A DNA stretch of 64,000 bases from assembly GCF_040616545.1 (NCBI RefSeq), contig NZ_CP156688.1, forward strand, positions 992,001 to 1,056,000, given 5' to 3'. The notes under the pieces are model-generated. The model was not told where the DNA came from. It was given only the letters and a program-made list of their open reading frames with translations, and ran no database searches. The DNA comes from Akkermansia muciniphila (GTDB lineage: Bacteria > Verrucomicrobiota > Verrucomicrobiia > Verrucomicrobiales > Akkermansiaceae). Shown here one piece after another: positions 28,107 to 36,947 of the stretch. Position 1 is the stretch's first letter; each line of letters starts with the position of its first letter. The position numbers were made by a program, and so were the translations under genes.

Positions 28107-29093
28107 ATGGATACCGGTTCCATCATCCTCACCTCCTTCCTCTCCACCATTCCCGTTTATCTTTTCTTCGCCACGGGTTTCTACCTGCGTCAAAAACAGG
28201 TCATCCAGGCGGACCATGACGCGCCCATCATGCGCATCGCCATGGACGTGGCCTATCCCTGCCTTGTTTTCCACAGCATCATGAAATACATGGTGCTCTC
28301 CGGAAATGAGACGCTCAGCAGCATTTCTTTCTCCCTTCAGGCCATTGCGGCAGGGGCGCTGGAACTCCTGCTGGGGATCGCGTCCGCATGGCTGGTCGCC
28401 AAAATGCTGCGCATGCGCATCGGCACGGGGCTGCGCACCTTCACCCTGACGGCGGGGGTGCAGAACTACGCCTTCTTCGTCATTCCCATCATCCAGATGC
28501 TGTTTACGGCCAGCAATGATCCCACGCTGGGCGTCCTCTTCGTCCACAACGTAGGGTGTGAACTGGTCGTCTGGAGCATCGGCGTCATCATCATTGCCGG
28601 AGGGCCGGGCAACCTGAACATGGGCGTCTTCTTCCGCGGACCGCTGCTGGCGGTCATTGCGGGCCTCACCCTCGCCTGGTCCGGCCTGGGAATCTACGTG
28701 GCCCAGCCGCCCCTGATGAAAACCTTTGAAATGATCGGCAATTGCGCCACTCCCCTCTGCCTGATCCTCTTCGGCTGCTCCATGAGAGACCTGTGGCACA
28801 ACATGAAATGGGAGCCCAAACCCATCGTCTGCGGCTTGCTGACGCGCCTGGGACTGGCTCCGGCGCTCCTGCTCCTGATGGCCTATTTCCTGCCGGTGGA
28901 CGACTACATCAAGCGCGTCATCATCATCCAGGCTGCCATCCCCTCCGCCGTTATTCCGGTCATTCTGGCCAAGCGCTTCGGCGGCCATCCGGACCTGGGC
29001 ACCCAAATCCTGCTGACCACAACCGTGGCCTCCTTCATCACGCTGCCCTGCTGGCTAGCGCTGGGCTCCACATTGGTCGTACCGTTGTATTAG
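28107..29093 (+). CDS. AEC-family transporter
   Basis: This 328-residue membrane protein has about ten hydrophobic helices in two five-helix halves, the layout of the auxin efflux carrier/malate permease family. Recognisable pieces are an N-terminal IPVYLFFATGFYLRQ, the ALELLLGIASAWLVAK helix and a C-terminal IQAAIPSAVIPVILAKRF segment, the best conserved part of the family. Bacterial members move organic acids such as malate or malonate; this one's substrate is unknown. The ATG at 28107 lies 50 bases after the HAD gene, so co-transcription with 26810-28056 is possible. Confidence 0.88.
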   Translation: MDTGSIILTSFLSTIPVYLFFATGFYLRQKQVIQADHDAPIMRIAMDVAYPCLVFHSIMKYMVLSGNETLSSISFSLQAIAAGALELLLGIASAWLVAKMLRMRIGTGLRTFTLTAGVQNYAFFVIPIIQMLFTASNDPTLGVLFVHNVGCELVVWSIGVIIIAGGPGNLNMGVFFRGPLLAVIAGLTLAWSGLGIYVAQPPLMKTFEMIGNCATPLCLILFGCSMRDLWHNMKWEPKPIVCGLLTRLGLAPALLLLMAYFLPVDDYIKRVIIIQAAIPSAVIPVILAKRFGGHPDLGTQILLTTTVASFITLPCWLALGSTLVVPLY

Positions 29094-29283
29094 GGTGGCG
29101 GCACATTGCCCGGATGACCCTGCTTAAACCAGCGTTGCCTGCCGGGAAAAGCAAGGGCTCCGCCTGCTTCCCCAGCAGAACAATTCCCCTCTGGAACGAC
29201 TGCATTTTTTCTGCGTCCATACCACGTTTCCATGCTGGAGCTTTCCCACCTTTGTGTTGACTCCCCGGACGGATATGTATTGA

Positions 29284-29775
29284 ATGGGCTCCATGAAGTT
29301 TCCTGCTCCCCTCTGCGCTGCTGCCGTGCTGCCGGTCCTGTTTTCCTGTGCGGAGCAGGTTTCCCGGATTGAACACGTGCGGGAGGTTCCCTTGAAAACC
29401 ACGGTAATTCCTGCGGAAGACGTAGGCATGCACCGTTCCCAGACCACTTACCTGCTGCATGGAGCCGTCTCCCAACAACAGCGCCTCCAGCGGCTGGGCC
29501 AATACTACTTCGTCACGTGGAATGATGCACACCCGGAACAGGCGGCCACCCTGGTCATGATGTACCGGCAGGGTAAAACAGGCTCCACCGTTCTGAACAA
29601 ATCCATCTCCTACCCGGCCGGGAGAAAAGGAGGCACGCAACACTCCGTTTTTGAATTCACCGGGGATGAGGCCAAAACAAAAGGGGAGATTCTTGCATGG
29701 AAGCTCGTCCTGAAAGACAACCGGGGCAAAACCATTTCCGAACGCCATTCCTACCTGTGGGGAGACGACTATTGA
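29284..29775 (+). CDS. Small putative lipoprotein
   Basis: The 163 residues begin with a signal sequence ending in LPVLFSC, a good lipobox with Cys about residue 22. The mature part (VREVPLKTTVIPAEDVG, QQRLQRLGQYYFVTW, KGEILAWKLVLKD) has no domain I recognise. It resembles short envelope lipoproteins with beta structure. The ATG at 29284 or the one three codons later (29293) could be the start. It faces the DAHP synthase gene convergently. An imperfect CCCTCCGGC/GCCGAAGGG hairpin follows the stop. Confidence 0.75.
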   Translation: MGSMKFPAPLCAAAVLPVLFSCAEQVSRIEHVREVPLKTTVIPAEDVGMHRSQTTYLLHGAVSQQQRLQRLGQYYFVTWNDAHPEQAATLVMMYRQGKTGSTVLNKSISYPAGRKGGTQHSVFEFTGDEAKTKGEILAWKLVLKDNRGKTISERHSYLWGDDY

Positions 29776-29916
29776 CCCTCCGGCAAAAACGCCGAAGGGC
29801 CAATGAAAATGACCGGATATGAAAGATTGGAACTACAATTTCCGGGCGCAATGATCCCTAGCGTAATCGGCTAATCCTTCATCCCTGGCAACTGCCTTCC
29901 GGCCATACCGGAAGAC

Positions 29917-30984
29917 TTACGCTTCCTGCCGTTTGGCGCGGCGCTTGCGGACGGCGCCGGCAAGGTTCTCCAGCACTTCCACCGTGGTGTCCCAGCCGAT
30001 GCACTGGTCCGTGATGCTCTTGCCGTACACCAGGTCGGAACTCAGCGGCTGGGCTCCTTCCACGATGTTGCTTTCAATCATCACGGCCACCACCTGGTCG
30101 GAACCATTGGAAATCTGTTCCGCGATGCTGGCAGCCACGGACGGCTGCTTGCGGTAATCCTTGCAGCTGTTGCCGTGGGAGCAGTCCACCATGATGCGGT
30201 TGTTAATGCCGGCCTTCTGCAAGGCTTCCGCGGCTTCCTTCACATGCTCGCCATCGAAGTTCGGCCCCAGGGAGGAACCGCGCAGAATCAGGTGGCAGGA
30301 TTTGTTGCCCGTGGTGGAGACAATGGCGGAAACGCCCTGCTTGGTCACGGAAAGGAAGCAGTGCGGGCAGGAGGAGGAAATGATGGCGTCCACGGCAATC
30401 TGAAGGCTGCCGCTGGTGCCGTTCTTGAACCCTACGGGCATGGAAAGCCCGGAGGCCAGCTCACGGTGCACCTGGCTTTCCGTGGTGCGGGCGCCGATGG
30501 CTCCCCATGTAATCAGGTCCGCGATGTATTGCGGAGTAATGGTGTCCAGGAACTCGGTGGCTGCGGGAATTCCCATGTCTCCCAGGCGGAGCAGCAGGCC
30601 GCGGGCCATGTGAAGGCCGCGGTTGATGTCAAAGGTGTGGTTCATGAACGGGTCATTGATCAGGCCCTTCCACCCCACCGTGGTGCGGGGCTTTTCAAAA
30701 TACACGCGCATGATGATCACCAGATCCTTTTCAAAGCGCGCCATCTGCTCCTTCAGGCGGGAGGCATAGTCCACCGCGGCCTGGGGATCATGGATGGAGC
30801 ACGGCCCCACCACCACCAGCAGGCGGTCGTCGTGGCCGGAAATGATGTTCTCCGCATTCTTGCGTGTCGTAGCCACCATTTTGGCGATTTCCGTGGTCGC
30901 CGGATAATCCTTGATCAGGATGGCGGGGGAAATCAGGGGCTCGATGTCTTGAATGCGTACGTCGTCTGTTTTGAACCAGTTCAT
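29917..30984 (-). CDS. aroG: 3-deoxy-7-phosphoheptulonate synthase (type I DAHP synthase)
   Basis: It condenses phosphoenolpyruvate and erythrose-4-phosphate in the first step of the shikimate pathway. The 355-residue AroF/G/H-type enzyme is complete: VVGPCSIHDPQAA (PEP-binding loop), RVYFEKPRTTVGWKGLINDP, GARTTESQVHRELASGLSMPVGFKNGTSG, VDCSHGNSCKD and a late VIESNIVEGAQ. The ATG at 30984 gives the usual start (MNWFKTDDVRIQDIEPLISP); a longer frame to 31065 reaches only non-conserved sequence. The feedback-inhibiting amino acid cannot be decided, so the AroG label is by family rather than allosteric type. Confidence 0.95.
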   Translation of the reverse strand: MNWFKTDDVRIQDIEPLISPAILIKDYPATTEIAKMVATTRKNAENIISGHDDRLLVVVGPCSIHDPQAAVDYASRLKEQMARFEKDLVIIMRVYFEKPRTTVGWKGLINDPFMNHTFDINRGLHMARGLLLRLGDMGIPAATEFLDTITPQYIADLITWGAIGARTTESQVHRELASGLSMPVGFKNGTSGSLQIAVDAIISSSCPHCFLSVTKQGVSAIVSTTGNKSCHLILRGSSLGPNFDGEHVKEAAEALQKAGINNRIMVDCSHGNSCKDYRKQPSVAASIAEQISNGSDQVVAVMIESNIVEGAQPLSSDLVYGKSITDQCIGWDTTVEVLENLAGAVRKRRAKRQEA

Positions 30985-31064
30985 GTCTGGGCTTATTGAG
31001 GGGTTTTTAAGAGTGGTTGAAAAGAAAAAAATACGGTTTGGCGGCTTTATGCCTGAATATATCA

Positions 31065-31096
31065 CGGGGCCTCGCGGCCGTAAGCCGGAAGCCCCG
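31065..31096. terminator. GC-rich hairpin between pseudopilin and DAHP synthase genes
   Basis: CGGGGC (31065-31070) and GCCCCG (31091-31096) enclose a nested CGGCC/GCCGG arrangement. It lies just past the stop of the leftward pseudopilin gene. No T-run is present. Confidence 0.35.
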
Positions 31097-31140
31097 CAAC
31101 ATAAATTGTCCCGTCTCTCAACTGACGGTCCGGTAATGCG

Positions 31141-31782
31141 TTACCAGGAAGTAACGTTGTCTTCCGTCAATTCCTGATTATTGATGTGCCCGTCCACCGT
31201 GCTGCCCTGCTTGTCCTTGCCGGTACTGTAAACGGCTACATTCTTGGTCACCATGCGGGAACCGACCTGGACGCGGGGGGTGCGGTCGTCCGGATTGGCA
31301 TTCAGAATGATGTAATAGGGGGATTCCCACGGGTCCATCAATCCCACGCGCCCGCGGCTTTCAAAGAACAGGCCGGGGGAGCCTTCCACATCCGTGGTGG
31401 TGGTGTTGAAATAAGCCGTCTTCTTGGGGTTCAGCTTCCTGTCCTCGTCGCCGCGGTCCATGTAATTGGTCAGGATGCTCATGATGCGGCTGTCGTCATC
31501 CACGGCCGTCGTCACGTAATACTGTCCGTCCTTGCGGGACTGCTTGGCCATTTCCCGGCTGTTCCAGGCTACGGGAACGCGGCCATTGTCCAGCATGTAA
31601 TTTTCAACGGCCGTCTGCAACCCGTTGCAATCGCTCCGCGCCGTGGTAACCCGGGACTTTTCCATCACGCCATTCACCACCGTCATGGCAATGCCGGCCA
31701 GCGTCAGGATAATGGCGATCACCACAAGCAATTCAATCAACGTGAATCCTCTGGATTTACGGTTCAAAAAAGGTGCCTTCAT
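31141..31782 (-). CDS. Type II secretion-like pseudopilin
   Basis: The 213-residue protein begins MKAPFLNRKSRGFTLIELLVVIAIILTLAG, with a prepilin peptidase site (G/FTLIE) and the hydrophobic N-methylated helix of type IV pilin-like proteins. The remainder (DCNGLQTAVENYMLDNGRVP, then DPWESPYYIILN near the end) resembles GspG-like major pseudopilins, including the DPWGxPY-type motif. Such proteins form short periplasmic pseudopili. No secretion genes are next to it, so it acts with components encoded elsewhere, or is one of the many orphan pseudopilins of Verrucomicrobiota. The ATG at 31782 is chosen over a longer frame. Confidence 0.87.
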   Translation of the reverse strand: MKAPFLNRKSRGFTLIELLVVIAIILTLAGIAMTVVNGVMEKSRVTTARSDCNGLQTAVENYMLDNGRVPVAWNSREMAKQSRKDGQYYVTTAVDDDSRIMSILTNYMDRGDEDRKLNPKKTAYFNTTTTDVEGSPGLFFESRGRVGLMDPWESPYYIILNANPDDRTPRVQVGSRMVTKNVAVYSTGKDKQGSTVDGHINNQELTEDNVTSW

Positions 31783-31894
31783 ACTTTGCCAAGAGTAGCG
31801 CAATTACGGTTCAGGGCAAGCGGAAAACAACCGGAGCCGCCAATTTCAAAACGCGCTTCCGGTGCGGCAAACATGCGGTGCTGCCCGGATACGC

Positions 31895-31930
31895 AAGCAC
31901 CCCGGCCATCATCAGACAGCCGGGGTGCTT
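31895..31930. terminator. Strong inverted repeat after secG
   Basis: AAGCACCCCGGC (31895-31906) and GCCGGGGTGCTT (31919-31930) form a 12-bp perfect stem 15 bases past the secG stop. It lacks a clear T-run in the leftward direction. Confidence 0.6.
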
Positions 31931-31945
31931 GAAAAGGAAATTTCC

Positions 31946-32404
31946 TTAGCTGGCGGGCGCCGCGGGTACTTCCGGAGCGGCGGGAGCCGGGGCCTGGGAA
32001 GAAGCGGCTTCCGCTTCAGCGGCGCGCTTGCGCAGCTCCTCCTGCTGGAGTTCTTCCGGCGTCTTGACGGGGACGGCGGCTTCCTGCTTGGCGGCGGCCT
32101 TCATCATTTCCGGGCTCAGCAGGCTCTCGGAGCTCTTGACATGCTGACGGTTGATCAGCATGCCCAGCACCAGGCAAAGAATCATGAAAGCGGTGCCGAA
32201 GTACACTGTGGCTTTTTTCAGCACGTCCGTAGTGCGCGCGCCGAAGGCCTGGTCCGTAATGGCGGCGCCGAAGGCGGCGCCCAGCCCTTCCTGCTTGGGT
32301 CTCTGCATAAGCACCACGCCCAGGAGAAGAAGTGACACAATCACCAGAACGGCAAAGAGTAATTGTATGCTGATATTGAGTGAATTTGCTAAAAAAAGGT
32401 TCAT
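31946..32404 (-). CDS. secG: Protein translocase subunit SecG
   Basis: SecG is the small accessory subunit of the SecYEG channel. The first 80 residues show two transmembrane helices (LLFAVLVIVSLLLLGVVLM and a VYFGTAFMILCLVLGMLI segment) joined by the conserved QRPKQEGLGAAFG loop. At 152 residues it is longer than the usual 75-110: an Ala/Glu/Pro-rich tail (about 100-152) has been added, probably disordered. panD lies 41 bases upstream on the same strand, so they may share a transcript. Confidence 0.94.
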   Translation of the reverse strand: MNLFLANSLNISIQLLFAVLVIVSLLLLGVVLMQRPKQEGLGAAFGAAITDQAFGARTTDVLKKATVYFGTAFMILCLVLGMLINRQHVKSSESLLSPEMMKAAAKQEAAVPVKTPEELQQEELRKRAAEAEAASSQAPAPAAPEVPAAPAS

Positions 32405-32445
32405 GAACGCGGGGAGTATGTGTGAATTCCGATGGTTTGTAAAGT

Positions 32446-32784
32446 CTAGGAAATGATTTCGTTATGCTCGTTGCAAACGATTTTCTTGGGGACGATGGGC
32501 TTGTCCGACAAGGCAAAGCTCATGATGACCACCCGTTCACCCGTCTTGATTAAATGGGCTGCGCCGCCGTTCATGATGATGTTTCCCGTACCGGCAGGCC
32601 CCTGCAGGGCATAGGTTTCCAGACGGTTTCCGGATGTGACGGACGCCACGAGAACTTTTTCTCCGGGCCACAGGTCCACAGCGGCCATCAGATCGGCAGG
32701 AATTTCAATACTGCCTTCATACTGAACATCGCCACGGGTGACCATGGCGCGGTGGATTTTTGATTTTAACTGCTCAACCAACAT
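32446..32784 (-). CDS. panD: Aspartate 1-decarboxylase
   Basis: PanD makes beta-alanine for pantothenate and coenzyme A and activates itself by cleaving before a serine to form a pyruvoyl group. The 112 residues include KIHRAMVTRGDVQYEGSI, where the Tyr22-Glu-Gly-Ser25 cleavage site is visible, and the RLETYALQG and GAAHLIKTGERVVIMS strands. The ATG at 32784 starts the standard MLxxxLKSKIHRA N-terminus. It may be co-transcribed with secG downstream; ribF lies further upstream on the same strand after a 73-base gap. Confidence 0.96.
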   Translation of the reverse strand: MLVEQLKSKIHRAMVTRGDVQYEGSIEIPADLMAAVDLWPGEKVLVASVTSGNRLETYALQGPAGTGNIIMNGGAAHLIKTGERVVIMSFALSDKPIVPKKIVCNEHNEIIS

Positions 32785-32857
32785 GACGTCCGAACAACAA
32801 AACCCCGATCGCCCCTGCGGTCAAGCCGTCATCCTTCATTTTACGGTTTTCTGTGTC

Positions 32858-33793
32858 TTACTTACCCCGTTTCAACACTTCCGCGGCATAGGCGGCGTCC
32901 AGCGCAAGCTGGTTTTTCAGCTCATCCAGGGAGGGGAATTTGGCTTCCGCCCTCAGGAACCGCAGCGGCTCCACTTCCATTTCCTCTCCGTAGATGTCCC
33001 CCGGCTCTCCAAACAAATGGGTTTCCAGCAGCAGTTCCCCCCCGGCTCCTTCCACGGTGGGACGCACCCCCAGATTGGCCACGCCCCCATATTCCGCCCC
33101 CTTCACCCGGGCGCGCACGGCGTAAACACCGTGGGGAGGCTGCACTCCGCTGCCGGGTTTCATGTTCGCCGTCGGGTAGTTCAGCAGGCGCCCCAATTGG
33201 CGCCCGTGAATCACCGTGCCCTTCCAGCGGTAGGGACGGCCCAGCATTTCCCCCGCCTGTAAAAAATCCGCCGCGCGCACGGCTTTCCGAATCCGGGTGC
33301 TGCTCACGCGCTCCCCATCCCGCAGGATGGGGGGAACGGCCGTCACCCGGAACTCGTAGCGGCTTGCCAGAAGACGCAGAGTTCCCACATCGCCCGCGCG
33401 GCCCCGGCCAAAATGCCAGTCTTCTCCCACGGCAATTTCCGCCACCCGGCAGGAGGAACAGAGTTCCTTAATAAACTCCTCCGGGCTCATGGAGGCCAGG
33501 CGGGAGGAAAATTCCAGCGTCAGCACCATCTTCACCCCCAGCTCTTCCAGCAGCGCGAATTTTTCTGCGTCCGCCGCCATAATGGCAGGGGGCACGCTTT
33601 CCGGGCGCACCCGGGCCAGGGGATGGGTGCGGAAGGTCAGCACGGCGGGAATGCCGCCGTCACGCGCAGCGCCTTCCACTGCCGCGGCAATCACTCCGGC
33701 ATGCCCCAGGTGCAACCCGTCAAACATCCCCATGGCCCAGTGCACGGGGGAGGAAACGCCCTGTAGTTCCTTGAACTCCTGGTAAATGACCAT
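32858..33793 (-). CDS. ribF: Bifunctional riboflavin kinase/FAD synthetase
   Basis: RibF converts riboflavin to FMN and then FAD. The N-terminal nucleotidyltransferase half shows MGMFDGLHLGHAGVI (the GxxHxGH-type motif) and the SSTRIR turn. The C-terminal flavokinase half shows GRQLGRLLNYPTANM (PTAN motif) and the GVANLGVRPTV strand with a later ETHLF. The 311 residues match the usual length. The ATG at 33793 lies 5 bases past the truB stop (33798); an upstream TTG at 33808 would overlap it. Third gene of the coupled nrnA-truB-ribF operon. Confidence 0.96.
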   Translation of the reverse strand: MVIYQEFKELQGVSSPVHWAMGMFDGLHLGHAGVIAAAVEGAARDGGIPAVLTFRTHPLARVRPESVPPAIMAADAEKFALLEELGVKMVLTLEFSSRLASMSPEEFIKELCSSCRVAEIAVGEDWHFGRGRAGDVGTLRLLASRYEFRVTAVPPILRDGERVSSTRIRKAVRAADFLQAGEMLGRPYRWKGTVIHGRQLGRLLNYPTANMKPGSGVQPPHGVYAVRARVKGAEYGGVANLGVRPTVEGAGGELLLETHLFGEPGDIYGEEMEVEPLRFLRAEAKFPSLDELKNQLALDAAYAAEVLKRGK

Positions 33794-33797
33794 GCTC

Positions 33798-34532
33798 CTA
33801 CCTGGCAATCAGAATATCCGCCAGCTCCTCCAGGGAAAGCATGGCATGAAACAGCTCTTCCCTGGGAGCGGTTTTCAGCGTATCCACCGTAATGGCGCGC
33901 TCCAGGGTAAAAGCGCCGGACCTGGTGCGGCGCAGGGCGCTCAAATGCGCTCCGCATCCCAGCGCCTTCCCGATGTCATACGCATAGGAACGCACATAAA
34001 AACCCTTGGAGCACTGCACGGTAAAGTCCACTTCCGGAACGGCCACACGGGAAATCCGGTGGCCGAACACCTCCACAGGCCGCGGCTCCCGCACAACTTC
34101 CTGCCCCTTCCGGGCCAGCTTATACAGCGGCACGCCATCCTTTTTAATGGCGGAGACCATCGGGGGAATCTGCTCAAACGCGCCGTCAAACCGGTCAAAC
34201 GCCGCACGGACGGCTTGTTCCGTTACGCCGTCCACGGAATACTCCGCCACCACTTCCCCCATGGCGTCCTGGGAAGAGGTTTCCACCCCCAGCGTGAGGG
34301 TTCCGGCGTACTCCTTATGCTCGCACATCAGCTTGTCCTGAAGCTTGGTCGCCTTTCCCACCACCAGCATCAGCAACCCCGTAGCCATGGGGTCCAGCGT
34401 GCCGCAGTGGCCTATCTTCTTAATTCCCAGGGACCGGCGGGCGATCGCCACCACATCGTGGGAAGTCATGTCCTGCGCCTTGTCAACCAGCAGGACACCG
34501 GAGGGGGCTTGAATGGAATCGGAAGTATTCAT
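33798..34532 (-). CDS. truB: tRNA pseudouridine(55) synthase
   Basis: TruB makes pseudouridine 55 in the T-loop of most tRNAs. The 244 residues contain the N-terminal GVLLVDKAQDMTSHDVV and the catalytic GHCGTLDPMATGLL motif with its Asp (about residue 47), then GVPLYKLARKGQ and YDIGKALGCGAHLSALRRT. The usual PUA domain at the C-terminus is missing, giving a compact form. The start overlaps the nrnA stop by ATGA, so translation is coupled. Confidence 0.95.
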   Translation of the reverse strand: MNTSDSIQAPSGVLLVDKAQDMTSHDVVAIARRSLGIKKIGHCGTLDPMATGLLMLVVGKATKLQDKLMCEHKEYAGTLTLGVETSSQDAMGEVVAEYSVDGVTEQAVRAAFDRFDGAFEQIPPMVSAIKKDGVPLYKLARKGQEVVREPRPVEVFGHRISRVAVPEVDFTVQCSKGFYVRSYAYDIGKALGCGAHLSALRRTRSGAFTLERAITVDTLKTAPREELFHAMLSLEELADILIAR

Positions 34533-35542
34533 GAAATCTGCTGTTGGAGCACGCGTTCCACTTCCTCCTGCATGGCCTTCAGGATGATGAGGCGCACTTC
34601 TTCAATGGGTCCCCTGATGCGCACGCCGGCGGCCATGGCGTGCCCTCCGCCTCCAAAGCGGGAGGCCAGCTCCGCTACGGATACTTCCGGAGTCTTGGAT
34701 CTCAGGGAAATGCGGATGCGCGGATCATCCTCCGCCTCCTCCAGATAGGCGGCCAGCCAGACTCCCTGCACGGAACGCAGGAGGTCAATCAGGCCTTCCG
34801 TATCTTCCGGACGGCTTCCAATCCGCTCCTTCGCCTCATTCGTCAGGCAGAATGTGCAGATTCTGCCGTCAGGCGTCAGTCTCATGCCGTTCAGCGCTTC
34901 ACGCATCAGCTGCATCTTTACCCAGGGCTTTTCCTGGTACAGCTGGCGGTTGATGTCCTGCACGTCCACGCCCATCCGGATCAGGTCCGCGGCCAGTTCC
35001 ATCACGGCGGCCGTCGTCATCTGGTACTGGAAGGAGCCCGTATCCGTGCTCACGGCCACGTAAAGGGCATCACGCATGACAGGGGTAATGGGAACGCCCA
35101 GGTAGTTGAAAAAGTAATAAAGCACCGCACCCGTGGCGCACTCGTCCGGCAGGACGCACTGCACGTCCCCGAACAGCTCGTTCGTCTGGTGGTGGTCGAT
35201 GTTTGCCCACACCTTCACTCCCGCCAGGGCCTTCAGGCTCCGTTCCCCCAGCCTCTTGAATGCGCCGTTGTCCACGGAGACGGCCACGTCCACCTCCACC
35301 GGTTCGTCGGGCGTGGGAATGATATTCTCCACACCCGGCATGAAGGCCAGATTGGAAGGCACGCCGTCCTCGTTCATCATAATTACCTTCTTGCCCATCT
35401 GCTTCAGGGCTTCCCCCAGGGCAAGCGTGGAACCGATGGCGTCACCGTCCGGATGCACGTGCGCGATTACCGCAAAGCTGTCATGTTTGCGCAGCAGGTC
35501 CGCCAAAGGCGCAAATTCGGGACAATGTTTCCAATCTTCCAT
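34529..35542 (-). CDS. nrnA: DHH-family phosphoesterase, NrnA-type
   Basis: NrnA-type enzymes degrade short oligoribonucleotides and often dephosphorylate 3'-phosphoadenosine 5'-phosphate. The DHH domain shows IAHVHPDGDAIGSTLAL (motif I) and an ANIDHHQTNELFGD stretch, the DHH signature itself. The DHHA1 domain ends with RFGGGGHAMAAGVRIRG. The 337 residues match the family. The ATG at 35542 is preferred because a longer frame to 35584 would run into the terminator at 35568-35600. It leads the operon nrnA-truB-ribF; in many bacteria rbfA precedes these genes but is not here. Confidence 0.93.
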   Translation of the reverse strand: MEDWKHCPEFAPLADLLRKHDSFAVIAHVHPDGDAIGSTLALGEALKQMGKKVIMMNEDGVPSNLAFMPGVENIIPTPDEPVEVDVAVSVDNGAFKRLGERSLKALAGVKVWANIDHHQTNELFGDVQCVLPDECATGAVLYYFFNYLGVPITPVMRDALYVAVSTDTGSFQYQMTTAAVMELAADLIRMGVDVQDINRQLYQEKPWVKMQLMREALNGMRLTPDGRICTFCLTNEAKERIGSRPEDTEGLIDLLRSVQGVWLAAYLEEAEDDPRIRISLRSKTPEVSVAELASRFGGGGHAMAAGVRIRGPIEEVRLIILKAMQEEVERVLQQQIS

Positions 35543-35567
35543 ATGTTCTGCCACGTTTCTATAGAAA

Positions 35568-35600
35568 AAGCCGCACTTGGACAATCACCAAGTGCGGCTT
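35568..35600 (-). terminator. Rho-independent terminator after the small lipoprotein gene
   Basis: AAGCCGCACTTGG (35568-35580) and CCAAGTGCGGCTT (35588-35600) form a 13-bp perfect stem. In the leftward direction the stem is followed by a T-run, so it terminates the small lipoprotein gene upstream of nrnA. Confidence 0.88.
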
Positions 35601-35629
35601 GAAAAGTCGTATCTAATCCCGGAAGAGGA

Positions 35630-35797
35630 TTACTTCTTGGACTTCATGACTACCGGCGCCACATCCACGGCGGGCTGGTTCAGGTCATTGAACTTGGGAA
35701 GGGGGGTCAGGGGGGGGGCACCCTGATCCTGACAACAGCAGGAAGCCATGATGCTCGCCGCAAAAGCGGAAAGAGCCATAACGGTAATCTTCTTCAT
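35630..35797 (-). CDS. Tiny putative lipoprotein with a long C-tract
   Basis: The 55-residue product starts MKKITVMALSAFAASIMASCCC, a signal peptide ending in a lipobox (IMASC), and a short Pro-rich mature part (APPLTPLPKFNDLNQPAVDV). The coding strand has a run of nine C (35710-35718) and another of six (35701-35706), separated by TGA in the complementary frame sense but read in-frame as Ala-Pro-Pro-Leu-Thr-Pro. The long tract could slip and shift the frame. A strong terminator follows the gene, so it is transcribed on its own. No family is recognised. Confidence 0.7.
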   Translation of the reverse strand: MKKITVMALSAFAASIMASCCCQDQGAPPLTPLPKFNDLNQPAVDVAPVVMKSKK

Positions 35798-36017
35798 ATG
35801 CGTGGTTAAATGATGGGTGATAAAGGATATGGAAATATCTTGGAGCATAAAAGCATACCATGCGGGCGCCCGTCAATCAAATTTGCTAAAATCTCCTGGA
35901 GGGGCTTCTTTCCGCCTGCCCTACGGCGCAAAGGGGCCTTTCTCAAACGGCAAGACGCACTCAGCGCTCGCTTCCGGTCCCTGGGAATTATAGGCTTTCC
36001 CAGCCATTTCTTTTTCC

Positions 36018-36869
36018 ATGCCCTTCTCCGTCAGAATACTCCGGCTTTTAGGCGCCCTCCTGCTGGGCGCCTGCGCGCTCGGCGTGGCCGGCATCACCTG
36101 GGCATACCTGATAGAGCCCAATCTTCTGTTCGTCCGGAAGGTGGACTACCGCATCACCCAATGGAACGGACGGGGAAAACCCCTGAAAGTCGTCATTGCC
36201 GGGGACCTGCACCTGATGCCTACAGCCTTTGATGAAGTAAGGGCCTTGCGTTATGTCCAGAGAATCATGCAGCTTAAACCGGACCTGATCCTGCTGGCGG
36301 GGGATTATGCCCGCGGAGCCAGCACCAATGCCAGCATGAGCCCCTCCGCCGCAGGCCGGCTGCTTCACGGGCTGAAAGCGCCCTACGGCGTATTCGCCAT
36401 TCAGGGAAACCATGACTTCACCTTTGGCTGGAACAACTGGCGCAGGGAACTGTCCGATGCCGGCATCACGGTTCTGGAAAATCAAAGTGTTCTCATCACG
36501 TTCAGGGACGGAAGGCAGCTCCAGCTTTCCGGAATCCTGGACACCTCGCGCAATTCCAAAAAACACCGCCCTCAGCGCCGGTCTCCGGATATTCCCCACT
36601 TCCTGCTCTCCCACCGTCCGGAAGCGGACCACATGCTCTCCCACGGAGACGCGGATATCATCATCAGCGGCCACACCCACGGGGGCCAGATTCGCCTCCC
36701 CTTCGACCTCCTGTGGTTTGAAGCCAGCCCGGAACACGCCCAGCCCTACACCTACCCCTGGCACATCTCCGGCGGTAATACCTACCTGATCACCAAGGGG
36801 CTGGGAACCAGCACGCTCCCCCTCCGCTTCAACTGCCCTCCGGAGATTTACCTGCTGGAGTTGCACTGA
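36018..36869 (+). CDS. Membrane-anchored metallophosphoesterase (YkuE-like)
   Basis: The 283-residue protein has an N-terminal transmembrane helix (LLGALLLGACALGVAGITWAY) followed by a calcineurin-like phosphoesterase domain. Metal-binding motifs appear in order: AGDLHL (about residues 60-65), LLAGDYARG, GNHDF, LSHRPEADH and SGHTHGGQIRLP. The layout matches YkuE-type enzymes, some of which hydrolyse UDP-2,3-diacylglucosamine or other lipid-linked phosphates. The catalytic domain's side of the membrane cannot be settled. It stands alone, and the substrate is unknown. Confidence 0.88.
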   Translation: MPFSVRILRLLGALLLGACALGVAGITWAYLIEPNLLFVRKVDYRITQWNGRGKPLKVVIAGDLHLMPTAFDEVRALRYVQRIMQLKPDLILLAGDYARGASTNASMSPSAAGRLLHGLKAPYGVFAIQGNHDFTFGWNNWRRELSDAGITVLENQSVLITFRDGRQLQLSGILDTSRNSKKHRPQRRSPDIPHFLLSHRPEADHMLSHGDADIIISGHTHGGQIRLPFDLLWFEASPEHAQPYTYPWHISGGNTYLITKGLGTSTLPLRFNCPPEIYLLELH

Positions 36870-36947
36870 CGCGGCTTTCCGGTTCCCATGCCGGACAAGA
36901 CGGCGGCAAGAAAAGGATTTTTCTTTGTTTCTTGATTTTTCGCGTCC

